Part shown: positions 1-5,377 of the stretch, piece by piece
Numbering within the stretch: position 1 is the stretch's first letter
Layout: every line of letters begins with the position of its first letter
Assembly (NCBI GenBank): GCA_029857655.1
Contig: JAOUGR010000104.1
Coordinates: 1-7,179, forward strand
DNA from: Gammaproteobacteria bacterium
GTDB lineage: Bacteria; Pseudomonadota; Gammaproteobacteria; Steroidobacterales; Steroidobacteraceae
Direction: 5' to 3'
Length of the DNA stretch: 7,179 bases
Translations under genes and position numbers: made by a program
The notes under the pieces: model-generated
Told to the model about the DNA's origin: nothing
Seen by the model: the letters and a program-made list of their open reading frames with translations, nothing else
Database searches by the model: none

Positions 1-333
1 ATTCCGGAAATAACTGCGGAAGAATTTGCGCGCATCGACCTGCGGATCGCCCGCATCGAATCAGCGACGCTGGTCGAGGGCGCGGACCGGCTGCTGCAGC
101 TGACCGTCGACCTTGGCGGCGGGCAGCGCACGGTCTTCGCGGGAATCCGCAGTTCCTACGAGCCCGCCCAACTGGTCGGCCGGCATGTGGTCGTGGTCGC
201 GAACCTCAAGCCGCGCAAGCTGCGTTTTGGAACCTCACAGGCGATGATCCTGGCGGCGAGCGCCGAAGGCGCCGATGCACTCTACCTGCTGGGACCGGAT
301 ACGGGCGCGACGGCGGGCATGAAGGTCAGCTAG
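1..333 (+). CDS. metG: Methionyl-tRNA synthetase, C-terminal fragment (5' part outside window)
   Basis: The frame is open from the first base to a TAG at 331-333, giving the last 110 residues of a longer protein. The fragment is a complete OB-fold tRNA-binding domain like the C-terminal appendage of bacterial MetG. Recognisable stretches are ITAEEFARIDLRIARI near residues 4-19, RTVFAGIRSSY around 43-53, and ANLKPRKLRFGTSQAM around 67-82. In MetG this domain binds the tRNA and dimerises the enzyme, which charges tRNA-Met in the cytoplasm; the Rossmann catalytic core and zinc knuckle would lie upstream, off the left edge. A free-standing CsaA/YgjH-type tRNA-binding protein is the alternative, but the frame has no start codon context at the edge and the sequence resembles the MetG tail more closely. 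The next gene starts 2 bp after the stop, so metG probably heads or belongs to the same operon. Confidence 0.9.
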   Translation: MPEITAEEFARIDLRIARIESATLVEGADRLLQLTVDLGGGQRTVFAGIRSSYEPAQLVGRHVVVVANLKPRKLRFGTSQAMILAASAEGADALYLLGPDTGATAGMKVS

Positions 334-335
334 GA

Positions 336-887
336 ATGCTCGCGGAGCGCATCGATGCCCTGTTGCCGCAGACCCAGTGCCGGCGCTGCGGGTTCGATGG
401 CTGCCGTCCGTATGCCGAGGCGCTGGCGCACGGGGAAAGCGCGCTGAATCGCTGCCCGCCTGGCGGGCGTGCTGTGATCGCGCAACTGGCGGCACTGCTG
501 GGGCGACCGGAACTGCCGCTCGATTCCGACTGCGGGCAGGAGGGGCCGCAGCTCATGGCGGTCATCGATGAGCAGGTGTGCATCGGCTGCGCCAGGTGCC
601 TCGACGACTGCCCGACCGATGCCATCGTCGGCGCGCGCAAGCGCATGCACTCGGTCATTGCCGAAGATTGTTCCGGCTGCGAGCTTTGCCTGCCCAGCTG
701 CCCGGTCGACTGTATCCACATGGTCGCCCTGGCCACGCCGCCGCATTCGGCGCCGCAGCGCGAGCCCCGCGCGGTTCGCTACCGGAGGCTTTACGATTCG
801 CGGCGGGCGAGGCTGGCACGCAGCCAGGCAGATCGGCGCGATGCCCTGCGCGCAAGCCTGGCCCAAGATGGCGCGTCCGCGGACTGA
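336..887 (+). CDS. rsxB: Short RsxB/RnfB-like electron-transport protein, 4Fe-4S, no membrane anchor
   Basis: This 183-residue protein has three iron-sulfur regions. The N-terminal motif has C15, C18, C23 and C40 (CRRCGFDGC, then RCPPGG), as in the 4Fe-4S domain of RnfB/RsxB. Two ferredoxin-type clusters follow: C82-x2-C85-x2-C88-x3-C92-P and C112-x2-C115-x2-C118-x3-C122-P. RnfB is the ferredoxin-like subunit of the membrane RNF/RSX complex, which in E. coli helps reduce SoxR. Here the roughly 30-residue hydrophobic N-terminal helix of full-length RnfB is absent: the protein starts about 14 residues before the first cysteine, and the in-frame DNA upstream (inside metG) would encode Arg/Gly-rich, not hydrophobic, residues. 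No rnfA/C/D/G/E gene is in the window. The tail (about 145-183) is rich in Arg, Ala and Ser. A possible ribosome site, GAAGG, lies at 321-325. It is probably a soluble cytoplasmic electron carrier; its partner is unknown. Confidence 0.88.
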   Translation: MLAERIDALLPQTQCRRCGFDGCRPYAEALAHGESALNRCPPGGRAVIAQLAALLGRPELPLDSDCGQEGPQLMAVIDEQVCIGCARCLDDCPTDAIVGARKRMHSVIAEDCSGCELCLPSCPVDCIHMVALATPPHSAPQREPRAVRYRRLYDSRRARLARSQADRRDALRASLAQDGASAD

Positions 888-1533
888 ATCGAAGCTGGAC
901 GCGGTCGCACGGCGGCAGCTGTTCGAGCGGCTGCGCGCGTCCAATCCGCGGCCTGCGACCGAACTGGTCTACCGTTCGCCATTCCAGCTGCTGGTCTCGG
1001 TCATGCTGTCGGCACAGGCCACCGACCGCAGCGTCAATAGGGCGACGAAACAATTGTTCCGCGTCGCCGCGACGCCAGGAGCCATGCTGGCGCTCGGAGA
1101 AGACGGCGTGGCCGGCTACATCAGGACAATCGGGCTCTGGCGCGTCAAGGCGCGCCATGTCATCGCCGCAAGCCGCCTCCTGGTCGAGCGCCACCGTGGC
1201 CGCGTGCCGCGCGCAAGGAAAGCGCTCGAGGCCTTGCCCGGCGTCGGGCGCAAGACCGCGAATGTCGTGCTGAATACCGCCTTTGGCGTGCCGACGATCG
1301 CGGTGGACACGCATATCTTCCGCGTTGCCAATCGCACCGGTCTGGCGCCGGGCCGCAATGTCCGTGAGGTGGAGGACCGGCTGATGAATGCCGTGCCGGA
1401 GGAATTCCGCGCGGATGCGCATCATTGGCTGATCCTGCACGGCCGCTATATCTGCAAGGCCCGCCGGCCGGCTTGCCCGGACTGCGTGATCGCGGATCTG
1501 TGCCATTACGGCGACAAGACGGTGTCGCGATGA
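868..1533 (+). CDS. nth: Endonuclease III, DNA glycosylase/AP lyase
   Basis: This 221-residue protein (E. coli Nth has 211) excises oxidised pyrimidines and nicks the abasic site in base-excision repair. It matches Nth along its whole length, including the LLSAQATD-like segment (MLSAQATDRSVN, 46-57). The helix-hairpin-helix LPGVGRKTANVV carries catalytic Lys129, and VDTHIFRV carries catalytic Asp147. The C-terminal 4Fe-4S loop has C196-x6-C203-x2-C206-x5-C212, the exact family spacing. The ATG at 868 is chosen because it leaves an N-terminus close to that of E. coli Nth; an in-frame ATG at 841 would add 9 residues. Neither has a strong Shine-Dalgarno sequence. From 868 the gene overlaps the end of rsxB by 20 bp, and its own stop overlaps the next start as ATGA, so translational coupling is likely. 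All catalytic and cluster ligands are present. Confidence 0.96.
   Translation: MARPRTESKLDAVARRQLFERLRASNPRPATELVYRSPFQLLVSVMLSAQATDRSVNRATKQLFRVAATPGAMLALGEDGVAGYIRTIGLWRVKARHVIAASRLLVERHRGRVPRARKALEALPGVGRKTANVVLNTAFGVPTIAVDTHIFRVANRTGLAPGRNVREVEDRLMNAVPEEFRADAHHWLILHGRYICKARRPACPDCVIADLCHYGDKTVSR
1530..1533 (+). promoter_or_regulatory. ATGA stop/start overlap, nth-DUF1841
   Basis: The nth stop TGA (1531-1533) overlaps the likely ATG start of the DUF1841 gene (1530-1532). This supports co-translation, unless the downstream ATG at 1554 is the true start. Confidence 0.65.
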
Positions 1534-1970
1534 TCACGCTGCCGTCGGGAAGCATGAAACGCGCAGATCTCAGGCGCGTGTGGCTGCTGGCCTGGCAGAA
1601 GGAACGTGAACGACTGGCGATGACGCCACTGGAAACGATGCTGGCCGACGTGCTGCGCCTGCACCCCGAGTATCTGGAGCTGCTGGAGGATCCGGACGCG
1701 CTTGCGCGTGACTGGACGCCCGAGGGAGGCCAGGTCAACCCGTTCATGCACATGGGACTGCACGTGGCGCTTCGCGAAGGCGTCGCTGCCGACCGGCCCG
1801 CAGGGCTGCGCGAACTGTACAGGCACATGCACAGATCGAGGGATCCGCATGCGGTCGATCACGCATTGATGGATTGCCTGGCGGAGACGCTTTGGGAAGC
1901 GGAGCGCGCGGGCCTGCCACCCGATGAAGCAATGTTTCTTGCGCGCGCCCAGCGCGTGGCCGGTTGCTGA
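1530..1970 (+). CDS. DUF1841 family protein, function unknown
   Basis: This 146-residue acidic, probably cytoplasmic protein has no signal peptide or membrane segment. It matches my recollection of the DUF1841 family: an N-terminal RxxxLxxWQKERE-like helix, then MLADVLRLHPEYLELLEDPD (44-63), a TPEGGQVNPFMHMGLHVALRE segment near 67-87 including the conserved NPF-HMGLH, DRPAGLRELY, and a late CLAETLWEAERAGLPPDE helix. The function of the family is not known. The ATG at 1530 overlaps the nth stop (ATGA), which favours it. An in-frame ATG at 1554, preceded closely by GGGAAG, would remove 8 residues and start nearer the conserved helix, so the start is uncertain. It is the last gene of the rightward run and ends 24 bp from the stop of the convergent lpdA. 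Its place directly after nth suggests, but does not show, a link to DNA repair. Confidence 0.87.
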   Translation: MITLPSGSMKRADLRRVWLLAWQKERERLAMTPLETMLADVLRLHPEYLELLEDPDALARDWTPEGGQVNPFMHMGLHVALREGVAADRPAGLRELYRHMHRSRDPHAVDHALMDCLAETLWEAERAGLPPDEAMFLARAQRVAGC

Positions 1971-1994
1971 CACCGGGCGGCCGGCGCCGGCGAA
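1971..1994. other. 24 bp convergent intergenic gap with a 12 bp palindrome
   Basis: This is all that separates the DUF1841 stop from the lpdA stop. It holds most of the palindrome GCCGGCGCCGGC (1980-1991), which could fold as a 4 bp GC stem. There is no T-run on either strand, so it does not qualify as a normal intrinsic terminator. Transcripts from the two sides would overlap at their 3' ends unless another termination signal acts. Confidence 0.6.
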
Positions 1995-3782
1995 TCAGGA
2001 CTTCTTCGGCATGTAGAGATCGGTCAGGGTCCCGTCAAACGCTTCCGCGGCAAATGCCACCGTCTCGGAAAGGGTCGGGTGCGGGTGGATCGTCAGTCCG
2101 ATGTCGGCCGCATCGGCACCCATCTCGATGGCAAGCGCAACCTCGGAGATCAGGTCCCCGGCATTGCTGCCCACGATGCCGCCGCCGACGATGCGGTGTG
2201 TCGCCTCGTCGAACAGCAGTTTCGTGAATCCCTCGTCGCGATTGAGCGTCAGCGACCGGCCACTCGCCATCCATGGAAACAAGCCCTTCCCGAGCTTGCG
2301 GCCCGCGGCCCGGGCTTCAGTTTCGGTGATCCCGGCCCAGGCGATTTCCGGGTCCGTGTAGGCGACCGAAGGAATCACCAGCGCGTCGAATGCGCGCTTG
2401 TGGCCGGCGACCACCTCGGCCGCCACCTTGCCTTCGTGGGTCGCCTTGTGCGCCAGCATCGGCTGGCCGACGATGTCTCCGATCGCGAAAATATGGCTGA
2501 CGTTGGTTCGCTGCTGACGGTCCACGGCGATGTAGCCGCGTCCGTCGACTTCGACACCCGCCGCTTCTGCGTTCAGTACGCGGCCATTCGGCACGCGGCC
2601 GACCGCACACAGCACGCGATCGAAGATTTGCGACTGCGGCGCATCCTTCGAGTCAAAACTGACCTTGAGGCCGGTGTCCCCGGCCTCGACGCCCATCACG
2701 CGCGTGCCGGTCATGATGGACGCGTAGCGAGAACGAAGTCGCTTCTCCAGTGGGCGCACCAGGTCGCGATCGCAACCTGGCATCAGCGTGTCCGTCAGTT
2801 CGACGACGCTGACTCTGGAGCCGAAAGCGTCGTAGACGCAAGCCATCTCGAGACCGATGATGCCGCCACCGATGACCAGCAATTGCGCGGGGATATCCTT
2901 GAGGTCGAGTGCAGCGGTCGAATCCATGACCCTCGGGTCATCCGGCAGACCCGGGATGCGCGCAGGCTCCGATCCCGCGGCGATGATGCAATGCTCGAAT
3001 CCGATGACGCGGGTGGCCCCGTCCGTCACGCGCAACTTGACGCGATGCGGTGAGATAAATTGCGCGAATCCCCGCAACACATCGATTTTTCTCTGCTTGG
3101 CCAGGATCGTAAGACCGGCGGTCAGCTTGCCGACGATCTTGTTCTTCCATAGCTTCAGCGTCTCCGTGTCGATCGCAGGCCTGCCGAAGCGGATGCCATG
3201 CGTCTCCATCGCTTTGGCATCCTCGATCACGCGCGCCGCATGCAACAGGGCTTTCGACGGAATGCAGCCGACATTCAGGCAGACGCCGCCGAGTTGCGGC
3301 CACCGGTCCACCAGTATCACGCCAATACCGAGATCAGCGGCACGAAAGGCCGCCGTGTAGCCGCCGGGCCCCGCGCCGATCACGAGCAATGTTGTCGTCA
3401 GGTCGGCCGCCGGCTCCCCGGCATGGACCGAAGGTTCGTCCCTGGCCTGCGATCCCTGCCTGGCCGGCAGCACCACAGTCCGGCCCTCGCCCGCCATGAC
3501 GACCGTCTCGGTCAGCGCCGGCAGGCGCACGGTGTCGCCGCCTGCGGCCGCGACCACGGCGATCAGGCTGTCCTTCGACACCCGATCGCCCTTCACGACG
3601 CGGACTTCCTGGACCACGCCAGCCGCGGTCGCAGGCACGTCCATGGTCGCCTTGTCGGTCTCGAGCGTTATCAGCGGGGTTTCCGTCTCGACGATGTCGC
3701 CGGGTTTCACCAGCACTTCGATGACCTCGACATCCCGGAAATCGCCCAGGTCCGGAACGCGCTGCTCGATGATCCGGCTCAC
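1995..3782 (-). CDS. lpdA: Dihydrolipoyl dehydrogenase (PDH E3) with N-terminal lipoyl domain
   Basis: This 595-residue flavoprotein reoxidises dihydrolipoyl groups of the pyruvate dehydrogenase complex and passes the electrons through FAD to NAD+. Residues about 5-80 form a lipoyl domain (VPDLGDFRDVE ... ETDKATMDVP) with the predicted lipoylated Lys44. A linker of about 50 residues follows (81-128), less Ala/Pro-rich than in many such fusions. The E3 core then has FAD-binding GAGPGGYTAA (136-145), the redox disulfide GGVCLNVGC (Cys168, Cys173), NAD-binding GGGIIGLEMA (305-314), the second FAD motif FAIGDIVGQPMLAHKA (432-447) and HPHPTLSE with His568/Glu573 matching the E. coli His444/Glu449 base pair. 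Such lipoyl-E3 fusions are known in beta- and gammaproteobacteria, for example the Neisseria P64k type. The start is GTG at 3780-3782, overlapping the aceF stop as GTGA. It is the last gene of the leftward PDH operon and is intact. Confidence 0.95.
   Translation of the reverse strand: MSRIIEQRVPDLGDFRDVEVIEVLVKPGDIVETETPLITLETDKATMDVPATAAGVVQEVRVVKGDRVSKDSLIAVVAAAGGDTVRLPALTETVVMAGEGRTVVLPARQGSQARDEPSVHAGEPAADLTTTLLVIGAGPGGYTAAFRAADLGIGVILVDRWPQLGGVCLNVGCIPSKALLHAARVIEDAKAMETHGIRFGRPAIDTETLKLWKNKIVGKLTAGLTILAKQRKIDVLRGFAQFISPHRVKLRVTDGATRVIGFEHCIIAAGSEPARIPGLPDDPRVMDSTAALDLKDIPAQLLVIGGGIIGLEMACVYDAFGSRVSVVELTDTLMPGCDRDLVRPLEKRLRSRYASIMTGTRVMGVEAGDTGLKVSFDSKDAPQSQIFDRVLCAVGRVPNGRVLNAEAAGVEVDGRGYIAVDRQQRTNVSHIFAIGDIVGQPMLAHKATHEGKVAAEVVAGHKRAFDALVIPSVAYTDPEIAWAGITETEARAAGRKLGKGLFPWMASGRSLTLNRDEGFTKLLFDEATHRIVGGGIVGSNAGDLISEVALAIEMGADAADIGLTIHPHPTLSETVAFAAEAFDGTLTDLYMPKKS
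2759..2780. repeat. 22 bp palindrome with one mismatched pair inside lpdA
   Basis: CCAGGT and ACCTGG flank a central GCGATCGC; only the C/A pair next to the core breaks the symmetry. It lies in lpdA codons for the CDRDLVRP region. No function can be assigned. Confidence 0.55.
3549..3758 (-). repeat. Lipoyl-domain coding repeat, copy 3 (lpdA N-terminal domain)
   Basis: This encodes lpdA residues 9-78. It shares the exact TDKATMD lipoylation motif and the opening VPDLGDFRDV with copy 1, but by total identity it is equally distant from copies 1 and 2. Confidence 0.85.
3779..3782 (-). promoter_or_regulatory. GTGA stop/start overlap, aceF-lpdA
   Basis: This is the same arrangement as at the aceE-aceF junction: the aceF stop TGA overlaps a GTG that starts lpdA, and the lipoyl domain follows within a few codons. 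Translational coupling is inferred and would help keep E2 and E3 amounts in proportion. Confidence 0.75.
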
Positions 3783-5377
3783 GGCACGGCCTCGACAAGG
3801 CTGTCCGGATGGGCAAGCTCTTCGGTGAGCGCGACCACGAAGCGCACGGCCTCGGCGCCATCGACGACCCGGTGATCATAGGAAAGCGACAGCGGCAGGA
3901 GCAGGCGCGGCCGGAAATGGCCATCCTTCCAGACCGGCCGGGTCTGCGAACGCGAGACGCCCAGGATCGCGACCTCCGGCGCATTGATGATCGGCGTGAA
4001 CGCAGTGCCGCCGATGCCGCCGAGACTCGAGATCGTGAAGCAGCCGCCCTGCATCTCGGCGGCCGTCAACTTGCCGGCGCGCGCGCGCGCGGCGAACTCC
4101 GCCAGGTCGCGGGCAAGTTCGTAGATGTCCTTGCGATTCGCGTCGCGGATCACCGGTACCACGAGCCCATTCGGCGTGTCGGCCGCGAAACCCAGGTGCA
4201 GGTACTGCTTGAAGACCTGGTTCTGGCCGGTGGCGTCAAGCGAGCTGTTGAAATTCGGGAACTGCGCAATGACCCGGACGCAGGCACGCGCGACGAATGC
4301 GAGCGGGGTCAGCTTGATGCCAAGGCTGGCTGCGCGTTCCTTCAGCGATACGCGCAGCGCTTCCAGTTCCGTGATGTCCGCTTCGTCGTGCTGCGTGACA
4401 TGCGGGATGTTCACCCAGCTGGCCTGCAGACGTGCGCTGGAAATCTTCTGGATGCGGCCGAGCGGGCGCATCTCGACCGGTCCGAACGCGCTGAAATCGA
4501 CGACCGGAACCTGCGGCAACGCGGCCGATGTCGCGGGGGCGGCAGTCATCACCCGCTTCACGAAATTCTTGACGTCGTCCTGCGTGACCCGCCCCTTCAC
4601 GCCTGAACCCCTGACTCTCGTCAGGTCGACACCGAGTTCGCGCGCAAGCTGCCGCACCGCAGGACCGGCATGGGCACGCGAAGAGCCCGCCTCGACCGTG
4701 GCCGCAGGCGCAGGCCCTCTGCCGTCGGTCGCCGCCACCGTCGGCGCTGGCGCCTGCACGGCGGCAGGCGCCGCTGAAGCGGTGTGAGGGGGCGACACGG
4801 CCTTGTCCAGCACCGTCGCCACGAGATCCCCGGCACTGACTCGCGCGCCCTTGGCAACGTGCAGCTTGACGATCGTGCCGGCAGCGGATGCAGGCACGTC
4901 CATCGCGGCTTTTTCGGTTTCCAGGGTGATGAGCGGCGACTCGAGCTCGACGCTGTCACCCGGCCCGACCAGCACCTCGATGATCTCGACGTCGTGGAAA
5001 TCTCCGAGGTCCGGCACGCGGATATCAACCGTCCCGCTTGCCGCGGATGGCGCGGGCTTTGCCGTCATCGCCCGCCCGGACCGCGCCGCGGGTTTTTGCC
5101 GGCCAGCCGCACCGGACGCCTTGTCCGAAGATTCGAGCACCAGGACCGGGTCACCCTTGGAAACCCGGTCGCCCTTTTTCACAAGCATTTCGACGATGCG
5201 ACCGGCCGCGGTCGATGGAACGTCCATCGTTGCCTTGTCGGTTTCGAGCGTGATCAGCGGGCTTTCCAGCGCGATCTCGGTGCCCGGGGCGACCAGCACG
5301 TCGATGATCTCGACATCCCTGAAGTCGCCAAGATCCGGCACGTTGATGGTGATGCGCCTGGCCACGGTCTTGTTCAC
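3779..5377 (-). CDS. aceF: Dihydrolipoamide acetyltransferase (PDH E2), two lipoyl domains
   Basis: This 532-residue E2 forms the core of the pyruvate dehydrogenase complex and transfers the acetyl group from lipoyllysine to CoA. In order it shows lipoyl domain 1 (about 9-82, Lys48 in ETDKATMDVP), an Ala/Pro/Lys-rich linker (83-116), lipoyl domain 2 (about 117-190, Lys156 in ETEKAAMDVP), a long Ala/Pro linker (191-236), a peripheral-subunit-binding domain (237-273, PAVRQLARELGVDL ... GSGVKGRVTQDDV), a short linker, and the acyltransferase domain (about 295-532). That domain ends with the catalytic motif SYDHRVVDG (His502, Asp506), and FTISSLGGIGGTAF lies at 447-460. E. coli AceF has three lipoyl domains; two are common elsewhere. 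The start is GTG at 5375-5377, overlapping the aceE stop (GTGA), with no clear Shine-Dalgarno sequence; a second in-frame GTG four codons on is possible. The stop overlaps the lpdA start in the same way. Confidence 0.96.
   Translation of the reverse strand: MNKTVARRITINVPDLGDFRDVEIIDVLVAPGTEIALESPLITLETDKATMDVPSTAAGRIVEMLVKKGDRVSKGDPVLVLESSDKASGAAGRQKPAARSGRAMTAKPAPSAASGTVDIRVPDLGDFHDVEIIEVLVGPGDSVELESPLITLETEKAAMDVPASAAGTIVKLHVAKGARVSAGDLVATVLDKAVSPPHTASAAPAAVQAPAPTVAATDGRGPAPAATVEAGSSRAHAGPAVRQLARELGVDLTRVRGSGVKGRVTQDDVKNFVKRVMTAAPATSAALPQVPVVDFSAFGPVEMRPLGRIQKISSARLQASWVNIPHVTQHDEADITELEALRVSLKERAASLGIKLTPLAFVARACVRVIAQFPNFNSSLDATGQNQVFKQYLHLGFAADTPNGLVVPVIRDANRKDIYELARDLAEFAARARAGKLTAAEMQGGCFTISSLGGIGGTAFTPIINAPEVAILGVSRSQTRPVWKDGHFRPRLLLPLSLSYDHRVVDGAEAVRFVVALTEELAHPDSLVEAVP
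4808..5017 (-). repeat. Lipoyl-domain coding repeat, copy 2 (aceF domain 2)
   Basis: This encodes aceF residues 121-190. Its lipoylation motif is TEKAAMD, differing from the TDKATMD of the other two copies on both sides of the lysine-alanine pair. The lysine itself is kept. Confidence 0.85.
5132..5341 (-). repeat. Lipoyl-domain coding repeat, copy 1 (aceF domain 1)
   Basis: This encodes aceF residues 13-82. By hand alignment over 70 residues it is about 47/70 identical to each of the other two lipoyl-domain copies, at 4808-5017 and 3549-3758. Its lipoylation motif is TDKATMD. Confidence 0.85.
5374..5377 (-). promoter_or_regulatory. GTGA stop/start overlap, aceE-aceF
   Basis: Read on the minus strand, the aceE stop TGA lies inside GTGA, whose GTG starts aceF. 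No good Shine-Dalgarno sequence is seen in the 20 bases upstream, so aceF translation probably relies on ribosomes terminating on aceE. Coupling is inferred from the overlap only. Confidence 0.75.

Noticed and set aside
568..867. Possible 100-residue N-terminal extension of nth
   Set aside because: This stretch lies inside rsxB in another frame, resembles no Nth sequence, and the ATG at 868 already gives the usual Nth length.
655..1506. 283-residue open frame on the - strand opposite rsxB and nth
   Set aside because: It spans two well-supported genes on the other strand and shows no domain or ribosome site.
1980..1991. Intrinsic terminator at the palindrome GCCGGCGCCGGC
   Set aside because: The stem could be only about 4 bp with a 4-base loop, and no T-run follows on either strand.
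2079..3053. Long open frame on the + strand opposite lpdA
   Set aside because: It is antisense to a fully conserved lpdA frame, its product has no recognisable motif, and long antisense frames are expected in DNA this GC-rich.
4077..4091. Alternating GC tract of 15 bases in aceF
   Set aside because: It encodes an Ala/Arg stretch (ARARA) within the acyltransferase domain and the frame is intact. It is probably codon-driven rather than a phase-variable repeat.
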